In this document: piece after piece, positions 45,040 to 53,172 of the stretch | Position numbering within the stretch: the stretch's first letter is position 1 | Layout: each line of letters starts with the position of its first letter | Assembly: GCA_022711755.1 (NCBI GenBank) | Contig: JAKLEA010000001.1 | Coordinates: 186,001 to 250,000 of the forward strand | DNA: 64,000 nt | DNA from: Planctomycetota bacterium | GTDB taxonomy: Bacteria; Planctomycetota; Brocadiia; SM23-32; JAKLEA01 | Direction: 5' to 3' | Notes under the pieces: generated by a model | Databases searched by the model: none | What the model was told of the DNA's origin: nothing | The model's input: only the letters and a program-made list of their open reading frames with translations | Position numbers and translations under genes: made by a program

Positions 45040-45501
45040 ATGAAATCAATCATGATTATCTACCATTCTCAGGAAGCCGGCAATACGAAAAAGCTGGCGG
45101 AACTTGTCTTGGAAGGTATTAACCGTGTCGGAAAGTTCCAGGTGAAGATTGTCAATACTAATGAAGGACGTGTTGACATGGAGGAAGTTGCCGCTGCGCA
45201 CGGCGTGGCGCTTGGCTCCCCTGATTACTTCACTTACGTAGCAGGCGGGCTGAAGCAATTCTTTGACGACGCTGTCATTGCCTCACGCGCCGGAAAAAGG
45301 GTGACCGGTAAACCATACGTCGGCTTCGTCACCCACGGCGGAGGCGGAGGGGCGATCAACAGCCTGGAGAAACTTGCCAAATCGCTGAATTACAACCCCG
45401 TTGCCAAGCCCGTTGTCTGCAAGAAAGCTCCGGCTGGTGATGCCGTAGAAGAAGGCATCGCTCTCGGCGCTGCTCTGGCTAGAGCCGTCGAAAAGGTTTA
45501 A
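45040..45501 (+). CDS. Flavodoxin-family protein
   Basis: 153 residues; AGGAG lies 8 bases before ATG 45040. The FMN phosphate loop is HSQEAGNTKKLAELV. The second loop is GSPDYFTYVAGGLKQFFDD, close to the WrbA pattern, and the third is THGGGGGAINSLEKL. It is shorter than WrbA (about 200 residues). Expected to bind FMN and pass one or two electrons. The next gene encodes a UroD/MtaA-like protein 40 bases downstream, and a hairpin covers its stop codon. Confidence 0.88.
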   Translation: MKSIMIIYHSQEAGNTKKLAELVLEGINRVGKFQVKIVNTNEGRVDMEEVAAAHGVALGSPDYFTYVAGGLKQFFDDAVIASRAGKRVTGKPYVGFVTHGGGGGAINSLEKLAKSLNYNPVAKPVVCKKAPAGDAVEEGIALGAALARAVEKV

Positions 45502-45522
45502 ATGTCGGTATGGACATTAACC
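45495..45522 (+). other. Stem-loop over the flavodoxin stop codon
   Basis: AATGTC (45501-45506) pairs with GACATT (45513-45518) around a 6-base loop, and GGTT (45495-45498) pairs with AACC (45519-45522) across a 2-base bulge. There is no T-tract. It may set the ratio of the two gene products or protect the mRNA. Confidence 0.5.
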
Positions 45523-45541
45523 CTCATTAGCAGGCCTGAGA

Positions 45542-46684
45542 ATGGATTTCGAATCGCATAATCAGGAAGTTAAACGAGTTTGGGACGCCTTCCATAAGAG
45601 AGAACCGCACAGGATTCCTGTAATAATTGGCGCCAGCACACGTGCAAGCCTGCTGAATCCTGCGGTCAACACTGAAAGGATATGCTTCAGGGAATATACC
45701 CTTGATCCTGAAATCATGCTCCGCAAACAGTTGGAGCATCATTACTGGGTTCGTCATAACATAATGCAGGACGCAGAGATGGGACTGCCTGCCGCGTGGA
45801 GTCTGCATGTTGATTTTCAGAATATGTATGAGGCGGCATGGCTTGGCGCGCCAATACGATTCGAAGATGGCAATTGTCCCTATGCGGCCCCGATGCTGAC
45901 GGACGAGAATAAGGAATCCTTCCTTGATGAGCCGATTCCCGACCCATTCGATGACGGTGGCTGGATGTCACGTAACTGGGAGTACTACGATTTCTTCCAG
46001 CAGAAACGAGTGGAAGGATTCGAGTTCATGGGACGTCCGATCGGCAGCATATCTCCATGCGCTGTCGGCACTGACGGGCCATTCACACTGGCCGCAGCTC
46101 TGCGCGGGACTTCGATTCTGGCCGACATGCTGCTTGAACCAGACTTCTTCTCGCGATTAATGGACAAACTCACCTCCGCGATAATCATGCGCATGATAGC
46201 CTATCGGCAGAGGCTCAACATGCCTGAGAAAGGAGCGTTCGGTTTTGCAGACGACTCAGTGGCAATGCTCTCACTGACGCAATACATTGAGCATGTTTTG
46301 CCGTCACATAAACGCCTTGTTGACACATTTGCCGATCCGAATCAGCCCAATTCCATCCATCTATGCGGCGACGCCCAGCGCTTCTTCCCCCTGCTGAGAG
46401 ACCGGCTGAACATATACAGCTTCGATACAGGTTATCCCATCAACTGGAATACAATTCGTGCAGAAGTTGGTCCTGAGGCCGTCATCAACGGCGGTCCTGC
46501 GGTAATTCTGCTACTGAAAGGGCCGGTTCCTGAAATTGTACGCGAAACAAAGCGGATACTTGACTCCCCTGCTGCGCGTGGCGGAAGATTTATACTGCGT
46601 GAAGCTAACAATCTTGCCCCATGCACGCCGCTTGAAAACATCAGCGTTTTCTACAAAACTGCCCTTGAACATGGGAAGCTCTGA
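45542..46684 (+). CDS. Uroporphyrinogen decarboxylase/MtaA-like protein
   Basis: 380 residues of the UroD-fold family that includes cobamide:CoM methyltransferases (MtaA, MtbA) and CmuA. The probable zinc ligands of the methyltransferase branch are present: H273 and C275 in SIHLCGD, and C361 in LAPCTP. True HemE lacks this set, so haem synthesis is unlikely. No corrinoid protein or reactivase lies next to it, so the methyl donor and acceptor are unknown. Many PVC-group genomes carry several such paralogues. ATG 45542 has only a weak ribosome-binding site. Confidence 0.82.
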   Translation: MDFESHNQEVKRVWDAFHKREPHRIPVIIGASTRASLLNPAVNTERICFREYTLDPEIMLRKQLEHHYWVRHNIMQDAEMGLPAAWSLHVDFQNMYEAAWLGAPIRFEDGNCPYAAPMLTDENKESFLDEPIPDPFDDGGWMSRNWEYYDFFQQKRVEGFEFMGRPIGSISPCAVGTDGPFTLAAALRGTSILADMLLEPDFFSRLMDKLTSAIIMRMIAYRQRLNMPEKGAFGFADDSVAMLSLTQYIEHVLPSHKRLVDTFADPNQPNSIHLCGDAQRFFPLLRDRLNIYSFDTGYPINWNTIRAEVGPEAVINGGPAVILLLKGPVPEIVRETKRILDSPAARGGRFILREANNLAPCTPLENISVFYKTALEHGKL

Positions 46685-46726
46685 TCGTTATTTCCCGACA
46701 GAATATTTTCCCGCAGTTTTGGTTTC

Positions 46727-46755
46727 TTGATTCCTGTACGCCGGGCTGATAGACT
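46727..46755 (+). promoter_or_regulatory. Candidate promoter for the WD40-FGE gene
   Basis: TTGATT (46727-46732), 17-base spacer, TAGACT (46750-46755), within the 183-base gap 46685-46867. Nothing else is evident in that gap. Confidence 0.35.
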
Positions 46756-46867
46756 TGCCATTCAGCTTTGACCCGAGCATCAAGACAATGACTTGCAAAT
46801 TCGCGGGAGCGAGTTGGTTGCGCAGGCTTTTGTGGCACTGTTACGACCGCCATTGGAGTAATGCCTG

Positions 46868-48751
46868 ATGAGTCTGTCCAGCGTCTTCAAACGCGGATGG
46901 GACGTGAATTCTCTGTGGGTGACGGACTTGGCTTCCGCCACCACGCCGAGGGGCATCAGTTGTGTTCACCTTGACCTCGAAGGAACACGCCTCGCTGCAG
47001 CGGACTATTCGGGAAAGATATATATCGTCTCAACCTCCAACGGCAAACTTCTCAGCCATTTCTCACTTTCTACGACGGAGGCCGGCTGGACTCCCGCAGC
47101 AACCGCAGTTCAGTGGAGTCCTGATGGGAAAGTACTGGCCGTTGGCGACGATTATCGCGGGCATCTGCATATATTCAGCCCCACCGGCGAAGAGATGATC
47201 AATAAACGAGTCCATTCCAATGCGGTTTCGCAAATCCGCTTCCTTGCTGGTGGAAAGATAATTGCTACCGGCGGCGATGACACTCGTGTCCGATTCTGGA
47301 AATGCCCTGAGTTGGAGGCATGCGGGCGCATCCACGTGGGCGAGTCGCGGGATTTTGCCGTTGCGGCCCAAAAACGCATGATGGCCACCGTCCGCAAAGC
47401 CGGCGGCCCGGGTCCGGAACGCGTGATTGAACTGCGCGACCTTAACGAGAACGGCCTGTCAAAGGAAGTCCTTCAGGGGCACTGTGATCTGATAAACTGC
47501 CTTGAGTTCAGCACCCGTGAAGATCTTCTGGTAAGCGGCAGCGGTCACTGGGAGCCTGAGCAAAACCATGATTCCACTGTAGCTCTGTGGAAGACCGATT
47601 CCGACCAGATGATCTTCAAAGAAAAGATTCATGAGTTGGGCGTTGCCGGTGTCTTATTCGCCATGGATGACGCTGTGATAATATCTGTCGGTTATGATGG
47701 TCGAATTGTGACGTGGTCTGTTGCGTCCGATGGAAAACAAACTTCAGTCGTGCAGCGCTTAAGCCCGGCTCAATGCGCGTGTTTTGCCGAAAAAACACAG
47801 ATTCTAGTGGTAGGCTTCAAAGACGGCAATGTCGAGGGGCTGAGCATAGTGCGTGGTTCAACTTCAGCCGCAACCGTGTCAGTTTCATCATCTGCCATGT
47901 CACAGGGTGGGCATGAGGAGGAATCAACGCCGGCAGAGGATACCGGACCGAGAGGCGACGATTATGAGGAAACCAGCGGCCCCATTACCGGATCCACCAG
48001 CAGAAGCCTGTCTCAAAGGCTGGCGCGCAAACGCCGCAGCATGCCGAAGGCGTTCACAAACTCAATCGGCATGTGGTTGCAACTTATTGAACCGGGCGAG
48101 TTTATAATGGGTAGCCCGGATAATATTGGCCTTCCAGACGAGCACCCTGAACACAAAATCATCATGCCTAAGCGTTTCTACATAGGCATATATCAGATCA
48201 CACAGACGCAGTACAAACGAATAACAGGAAAGTCCCCGAGCGGATTCGCCGGGCGGGATAATCCGGTCGAAACTGTGACATGGTATGATGCAATGGCCTT
48301 TTGCGACAAACTTTCAAAAGAAGAGGGACGGACATACCGCTTGCCCACAGAAGCTGAATGGGAGTTTTGCTGCAAGGCAGGGGGAAATGGTCGTTACTGC
48401 TGCGGAGACAGCGCCGGAGAGTTGGCCGGTTATTGCTGGTTCGGCAAGAACTCGGACGGAACCACACATCCCGTCGGACGCAAGGATCCGAATGAGTGGG
48501 GCCTTTACGACATGCACGGCAACGTCTGGGAGTGGTGCATGGATTATTACGATGAGAATTTCTACAAAAACAGCCCGGAGATCAATCCCCAAGGGCCTGA
48601 GACTGGCAAACTGCGGGTTGTCAGGGGCGGCGCTTATGATGTCCAAAATGCTGTGATATGCCGAAGCGCCGGTCGTCTGGCTGAAGAGCCGGCCACCAAG
48701 TCTGACGCGCTGGGATTCAGAGTGATATTCGAACTCCGCAATGTAAAGTAA
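46868..48751 (+). CDS. WD40 propeller fused to FGE-sulfatase-fold domain
   Basis: 627 residues; GGAG lies 9 bases before ATG 46868. Residues about 1-330 form a WD40-type beta-propeller (VQWSPDGKVLAVGD, ATGGDDTRVRFWK, SVGYDGRIVTWS). A Ser/Glu/Gly-rich linker follows (330-395). Residues about 400-627 are an FGE/SUMF1-like domain (MWLQLIEPGEFIMGS, YRLPTEAEWEF, WGLYDMHGNVWEW, RVVRGGAYD, ICRSAGR). No signal peptide is visible, so it is probably cytoplasmic. Such FGE-fold domains often serve as ligand-binding or unknown modules rather than sulfatase activators; no sulfatase gene is in the window. The combination suggests a scaffold or sensor. Confidence 0.88.
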   Translation: MSLSSVFKRGWDVNSLWVTDLASATTPRGISCVHLDLEGTRLAAADYSGKIYIVSTSNGKLLSHFSLSTTEAGWTPAATAVQWSPDGKVLAVGDDYRGHLHIFSPTGEEMINKRVHSNAVSQIRFLAGGKIIATGGDDTRVRFWKCPELEACGRIHVGESRDFAVAAQKRMMATVRKAGGPGPERVIELRDLNENGLSKEVLQGHCDLINCLEFSTREDLLVSGSGHWEPEQNHDSTVALWKTDSDQMIFKEKIHELGVAGVLFAMDDAVIISVGYDGRIVTWSVASDGKQTSVVQRLSPAQCACFAEKTQILVVGFKDGNVEGLSIVRGSTSAATVSVSSSAMSQGGHEEESTPAEDTGPRGDDYEETSGPITGSTSRSLSQRLARKRRSMPKAFTNSIGMWLQLIEPGEFIMGSPDNIGLPDEHPEHKIIMPKRFYIGIYQITQTQYKRITGKSPSGFAGRDNPVETVTWYDAMAFCDKLSKEEGRTYRLPTEAEWEFCCKAGGNGRYCCGDSAGELAGYCWFGKNSDGTTHPVGRKDPNEWGLYDMHGNVWEWCMDYYDENFYKNSPEINPQGPETGKLRVVRGGAYDVQNAVICRSAGRLAEEPATKSDALGFRVIFELRNVK

Positions 48752-48825
48752 CCCCCAGCCTCTTTGCCGATTATTCAGAAACTTTGCCCTGCAACCAGAG
48801 AAAAGGTTTGGGATGATCTTCAATA

Positions 48826-49041
48826 TCAATACTGATCCATTGGCTCCCGCGGCCCCCGTTCGTTCTGCCCGTCCCGGTCAGGCCATTCCATTGCCTGGCT
48901 TCTAAGATCCACAGCGTCATCCATATCCCGCTCCTCCGCTGAACGGCAACCTGTCACCAAACCGGCCAGGCATAGCGCCGCTGCAGCGAACATTCGCAAC
49001 AACGAAGAAGCTTTAGCCGAAAAAAGTGCGGGCGACGTCAT
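48826..49041 (-). CDS. Small lipoprotein
   Basis: 71 residues. GGAGGAG lies 5 bases before ATG 49041, inside the last codons of the phosphofructokinase gene (29-base overlap), so translation is probably coupled. The signal peptide ends in a lipobox (LCLAGLVTGC) and leaves a charged mature part of about 39 residues with no recognisable fold. The strong ribosome-binding site and clean lipobox make a real gene likely despite its size. It converges on the WD40-FGE gene. Confidence 0.7.
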   Translation of the reverse strand: MTSPALFSAKASSLLRMFAAAALCLAGLVTGCRSAEERDMDDAVDLRSQAMEWPDRDGQNERGPREPMDQY

Positions 49042-50068
49042 ACCACTCCTCCGTCACATATTTGGGAGTGCCGATAGTTTCGCTGAACGGAATTGAAACT
49101 ATCTCGTTATTCTGTAACGCAACCATGCGACCGAATTGACGTTTGTGAACAAGTTCCGCTGCCTTTATCCCGAAACGAGTGCCGAGAACCCGGTCGAAGG
49201 CCGTAGGCGTTCCGCCGCGTTGCACATGGCCAAGAACGGTAAATCGTGTCTCAAACTTCAACTCGCGCTCGATCTCCCGCGCCAGTCTCTGCCCTATCCC
49301 GCCAAGCCTTACATTGCCGAATTCGTCAATGCTCTGGTCAATCGTAACCTCTCTGGCTTCAGGTGAACCGCCGAAGTTTATGCGCGCGCCTTCGGCTACT
49401 ACGCATATGCTGAAGCTCTTGCCCCTGGCATGACGCTTTTTGATCATATCGCAGATCTCTGCAAGCGTGACCTCAAACTCGGGGACAATCACCACGTCAG
49501 CCCCGCCCGCAATGCCGGAGTAGAGGGCTATCCAGCCGGTCCGACGGCCCATCACCTCAACGACTATCACCCTGTGATGAGATTCGGCTGTGCTGTGGAC
49601 GCGGTCAATCGCTTCCGATGCGACATGAACCGCCGTATCGAATCCGAAAGTGTATTCCGTCCCCCTGATGTCATTATCAATGGTCTTCGGAACGCCGACT
49701 ATGCTCAGTCCCATCTTTGAAAGTTCATATGACACAGCGTGGGTGTCATCCCCGCCTACCGCGATCAGCGCGTCAAGCCCGACGCGCTGCCAGTTATCAA
49801 GAATCTTCTGCGGCGCGTGCTCCTTGTAGTGCGCTTTGCTGAATGGATTTGTCCGACTGGTTCCAAGGATGGTTCCGCCGCGTGGTAGAATTCCTGAAAT
49901 GCTTCGAAGATTTAATTCGCAGGTAAGGCACTCTACCAGGCCCTTCCACCCCTGCATGATCCCAACGCACTCGTGACCGAAGTCAACGATGCTCTTCCGC
50001 ACAACTGCCCGGATTACGGCGTTAAGCCCGGGGCAATCGCCGCCGCCAGTCATGACACCTATTCGCAT
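49013..50068 (-). CDS. pfp: Phosphofructokinase, pyrophosphate-type donor residues
   Basis: 351 residues with the same fold as the enzyme at 36966-38069: GGGDCPGLNAVIRA, SHHRVIVVEVMGRRTGW and HVQRGGTPTAFDRVLG. The donor site reads GGDDT (105-109), with D108 where ATP enzymes have Gly. PKTIDND follows with K128 where E. coli PfkA has Gly. This Asp/Lys pair is the known signature of pyrophosphate-dependent phosphofructokinase, a reversible enzyme. AGGGG lies 9 bases before ATG 50068. It is followed by the overlapping small lipoprotein. Confidence 0.92.
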   Translation of the reverse strand: MRIGVMTGGGDCPGLNAVIRAVVRKSIVDFGHECVGIMQGWKGLVECLTCELNLRSISGILPRGGTILGTSRTNPFSKAHYKEHAPQKILDNWQRVGLDALIAVGGDDTHAVSYELSKMGLSIVGVPKTIDNDIRGTEYTFGFDTAVHVASEAIDRVHSTAESHHRVIVVEVMGRRTGWIALYSGIAGGADVVIVPEFEVTLAEICDMIKKRHARGKSFSICVVAEGARINFGGSPEAREVTIDQSIDEFGNVRLGGIGQRLAREIERELKFETRFTVLGHVQRGGTPTAFDRVLGTRFGIKAAELVHKRQFGRMVALQNNEIVSIPFSETIGTPKYVTEEWYDVARTFFG

Positions 50069-50203
50069 CTCTTCAAGCCCCTCATCCGCGAGAGTTTATT
50101 CGCGCTTTCCGCCCGCGCATCGGCCTTCATTGTGGACAAGTTATTCAGTGTATCGCACTACCTTATGGTGTCAATTCCAAATGGGTTGGATATTGGGCAC
50201 GAT

Positions 50204-52045
50204 TCACATCCCGCCATCATTCATGCGCATGCATGCTCCGCATCGCGAGCAAGATCCAATAAAGCAATTTGGCGTTATCTCCCCGCGAAACGCCCGCTCC
50301 CTCTCAGCCAGAAGCCATTCACGCCTTACGCCGAAATCAAGAACCTCCCAGGGCAGTATTTCTTGAACACTTCGCTCGCGATTGGCATGGAATGCGGGGA
50401 CAACTCCCGTCTCAGAAAAAGCCCTGCCCCACGCCGCCGGTTTATGATGCTCATCCCATTCGTCGAAACCGCATCCAAGACTGTATGCCAATGTCAGCGT
50501 TTTTGACAGGTAACGGTTCCCCCTGGCAAAAACGCCTTCAAGGATACTTCGCCCTGGCGTGTGCATGCTCAAGCGGATGGCGCGATTGCTCAGATTCGAT
50601 AACATCAGGCTCAGGGCATGACGGAAATACTCCTCAGTCCGCATTGCTTCCCACTGAAACGGGGTATGTGATTTCGGAACGAATGGCGCGACCGAAAGCT
50701 GCACCTGAGCTTGTGAAGATCCCATGCGCTTCCGGAGCAGAGAAACGCGATTGGCAAGCTCAGGAATGGCCCTTATGTCCTCATCGGTTTCTGTCGGCAG
50801 CCCGACCATGAAGTAAAGCTTCATCCTGTTCCATCCGGCCCGGAACGCTTCCTCGATGCCCTTCATCAGATTATCTTCCGTAATGTCTTTGTTTATGACC
50901 GCTCGCAATCGGTCTGTTCCAGCCTCCGGAGCAACAGTAAGCCCGCTTTTACGAACTTCTGACATGTATTTCGGAAGGAGCTTCAGTTGCTCCCCCGCGC
51001 GCAATGATGGCAGGCTGAAATTGATCTGGGATGGATTGAATCTTGCGCAAAAACCCTCAAGCAACTTCTCCAACTCGGGATAATCACTGGATGAGAGAGA
51101 CGAGAGAGACACTTCGTCGTGGCCGGTTGCGCGGCATGACTCAGCAGCCAGAGCAAGGATCGTTTCCGGCTTTCTTGCGCGAACCGGGCGCCTTGTCGCG
51201 CCAGCCTGACAGAACCTGCATCCGCCTGCGCATCCCCTCATTATCTCGATCGTAATCCTGTCATGCACAGTCTCTACAAATGGCACGATGCAACGTGCCG
51301 GAGCTATGGCGTTCTCAAGATCATCTATCGTTGATGCCCGCACTGGAAGAGTGGGGGCTTCCGGCGCCGTGGCGACGGATGAAATATAACCGCTTGAATC
51401 AGTCCGCGGATCGTAAAACGACGGCGCATACAACCCCGGAACTCGGTTGACGATTGCGAGAATAAATTCTTTCCTATCTTTGAAATCCCCCCGCATTTGC
51501 ATCACGGCTTTTGCCAATGCAAGCGCCGTAATCTCGCCGTCCCCCGGACAGAATATGTCTATGAAATCTGCAAGCGGTTCAGGATTAGCGCATGCCTGGC
51601 CTCCCGCGATGATTAACGGGCATGATATATCGCGCTCGCGGGAACATATGGGTATCCCCCCCAGTTCCAGCATCATCAGGACATTTGTGAACTGTAATTC
51701 ATGCTGAAGTGAGAATCCGACAATATCAAATTCTGATAAAGGCGCATAGGTTTCAAGGCTGTAGAGTGGAATGGCGCTTGACCGTAATCGGTCAGCCATA
51801 TCAGGCCACGGACTGAATACGCGCTCCGCCAGGATGTCAGGGGCTGAATTAAGAATATTGTATAAAACATGGATGCCCATGCATGACATTCCGACTGAAT
51901 ATGTATCGGGGAATGCCAGAGCGAATCGCAATCTGACCGATTCAGGGTCCTTCAGCACGGCATTCAGTTCGCCGCCGAGATATTGAGCCGGGGTCTGAAC
52001 TGAAAGCAGCAATGAATCTGTAAGCCTTTTCCTGACACTTGTCAT
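50204..52045 (-). CDS. Radical SAM protein, TIGR03960 type
   Basis: 613 residues. The N-terminal 170 residues resemble a B12-binding-like Rossmann domain (FPDTYSVGMSCMGIHVLY, GGQACANPEPLADF). The radical SAM core has the 4Fe-4S motif RGCAGGCRFCQAG (C272, C276, C279) and LTVAPEAGTDRLR. The C-terminus has a Cys cluster (CFIGSCSRCGAC) that may hold a second cluster. The substrate of TIGR03960 is unknown; the family often sits beside TIGR03936 (DUF2344) and RNase E/G genes, none of which are here. ATG 52045 lacks a clear ribosome-binding site and may lie at the end of a leader of about 315 bases. Confidence 0.85.
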   Translation of the reverse strand: MTSVRKRLTDSLLLSVQTPAQYLGGELNAVLKDPESVRLRFALAFPDTYSVGMSCMGIHVLYNILNSAPDILAERVFSPWPDMADRLRSSAIPLYSLETYAPLSEFDIVGFSLQHELQFTNVLMMLELGGIPICSRERDISCPLIIAGGQACANPEPLADFIDIFCPGDGEITALALAKAVMQMRGDFKDRKEFILAIVNRVPGLYAPSFYDPRTDSSGYISSVATAPEAPTLPVRASTIDDLENAIAPARCIVPFVETVHDRITIEIMRGCAGGCRFCQAGATRRPVRARKPETILALAAESCRATGHDEVSLSSLSSSDYPELEKLLEGFCARFNPSQINFSLPSLRAGEQLKLLPKYMSEVRKSGLTVAPEAGTDRLRAVINKDITEDNLMKGIEEAFRAGWNRMKLYFMVGLPTETDEDIRAIPELANRVSLLRKRMGSSQAQVQLSVAPFVPKSHTPFQWEAMRTEEYFRHALSLMLSNLSNRAIRLSMHTPGRSILEGVFARGNRYLSKTLTLAYSLGCGFDEWDEHHKPAAWGRAFSETGVVPAFHANRERSVQEILPWEVLDFGVRREWLLAERERAFRGEITPNCFIGSCSRCGACMRMNDGGM

Positions 52046-52359
52046 GCGGGGATTATTGCGAGCTGGCCGATGCGTGGCAAGTAAAAGACCAGATGTCGGG
52101 AATAGTTGTCATGAAGCCGGCATGATCAAATACGATCTTCAACCGCAGAAAGATCCGCATTCAGAAGCAGGATAACGCCAGTTGATTTGCCACGCGCCGT
52201 ATCAGAAAAAATCGTTTGTTTTCATTGGAATTCACCTTCATGTTTCGCTACATTAGCGTTCTTGCATTTCCTGAAAACGGGCTTTGGACAACGGATTCGC
52301 ACGATACTGTCACAAGCGCGACAAGGGAAATTTTCTTGTCGGCATTCCGTAATCGCCGG

Positions 52360-52371
52360 CAAGACGGATAG
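52360..52371 (-). repeat. 12-bp motif CTATCCGTCTTG, copy 3
   Basis: Exact copy, 315 bases before the radical SAM start and reading toward it. It also lies 51 bases before the plus-strand phosphoesterase start, so it could act on either gene. Confidence 0.5.
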
Positions 52372-52396
52372 AATTGTTAGCCGGATTACCCAACAA
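52368..52396 (-). promoter_or_regulatory. Candidate promoter toward the radical SAM gene
   Basis: On the minus strand TTGTTG (52391-52396), 17-base spacer, TTCTAT (52368-52373). The -10 box overlaps the 12-bp motif, as at 2522-2550. The start codon is about 315 bases away, leaving an unusually long leader. Confidence 0.35.
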
Positions 52397-52422
52397 CATG
52401 ACGGCCAGATGAGGAATCAGGC

Positions 52423-53145
52423 GTGCGCTACGCGGTAATTGGAGACATACACGCCAACTTCGATGCCCTTGAAACCATCCTGAAGGACGCGGAGAAAAAG
52501 GGTTTCGACAGGCTTCTGTGCGTCGGAGATCTTGTCGGCTATGGAGCCATGCCGGCTGAATGCATCGAGGCCGTCAGAGCGAGAAATACTGTTGTCGTGG
52601 CGGGAAACCATGATTTCGGCGTCGTTGATAAAACAACCATCGAGTGTTTCAACTCAGACGCCCGCGACGCTGTACTCTGGACCCGCGAACACCTCAACGA
52701 TGATCAGAAAAACTACCTGAAGGAACTCCAACTCGTCCACGAGATGGAAGACCTGACGCTGGTCCATGGCACGCTCTGTTATCCTGAATACTTCGATTAC
52801 ATACAGACTCTTTACGACGCATATCTCTCTTTCCAGGCCCTGCACACTCCAATATGCTTCCTCGGACATTCACATGTGCCGATTGTATTCTTCAATGACA
52901 ATCCTATAAGTTACTTCATGGAGCCGGAGGTTGATCTGGAAAACGCTCCGAAAGTGATCGTGAACGTTGGCAGCGTTGGGCAGCCCCGGGATCAGGACGC
53001 CCGAGCGTGTTACGCGATTTTTGACGCCGATAAGAAGAAGGTCTGGATTCACAGGGTTGAATACGACGTTGAGAAAGCCAAACAACGGATTCTTGACGCT
53101 GGACTGCCGCCTACAAACGCACACAGACTGATTCTCGGCCGATAA
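52423..53145 (+). CDS. Calcineurin-like metallophosphoesterase (YfcE/MJ0936-like)
   Basis: 240-residue cytoplasmic phosphoesterase with a complete metal site: GDIHAN, GDLVGYG, GNHD, VHGT and GHSHVP. The compact size and order match the small MJ0936/YfcE-type group, active on simple phosphodiesters in vitro; the natural substrate is unknown. GTG 52423 is the start, with GAGGA 7 bases upstream. Its end lies 27 bases from the convergent response regulator gene with no hairpin between. Confidence 0.9.
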   Translation: MRYAVIGDIHANFDALETILKDAEKKGFDRLLCVGDLVGYGAMPAECIEAVRARNTVVVAGNHDFGVVDKTTIECFNSDARDAVLWTREHLNDDQKNYLKELQLVHEMEDLTLVHGTLCYPEYFDYIQTLYDAYLSFQALHTPICFLGHSHVPIVFFNDNPISYFMEPEVDLENAPKVIVNVGSVGQPRDQDARACYAIFDADKKKVWIHRVEYDVEKAKQRILDAGLPPTNAHRLILGR

Positions 53146-53172
53146 AGTATTTCCCATAGGATAATGTTTTTG

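Larger units (their letters stand above)
52046..52422. other. 377-base divergent intergenic region
   Basis: It separates the radical SAM gene (-) from the phosphoesterase gene (+). It holds a candidate minus-strand promoter (52368-52396) and one copy of the 12-bp motif. I see no convincing small ORF, tRNA or terminator. A short leader RNA or unlisted small RNA cannot be excluded by eye. Confidence 0.5.

Noticed and set aside
46829..46845. Sigma54 promoter (TGGCAC present)
   Set aside because: The required GC-type -12 element (TTGC after 5 bases) is absent.
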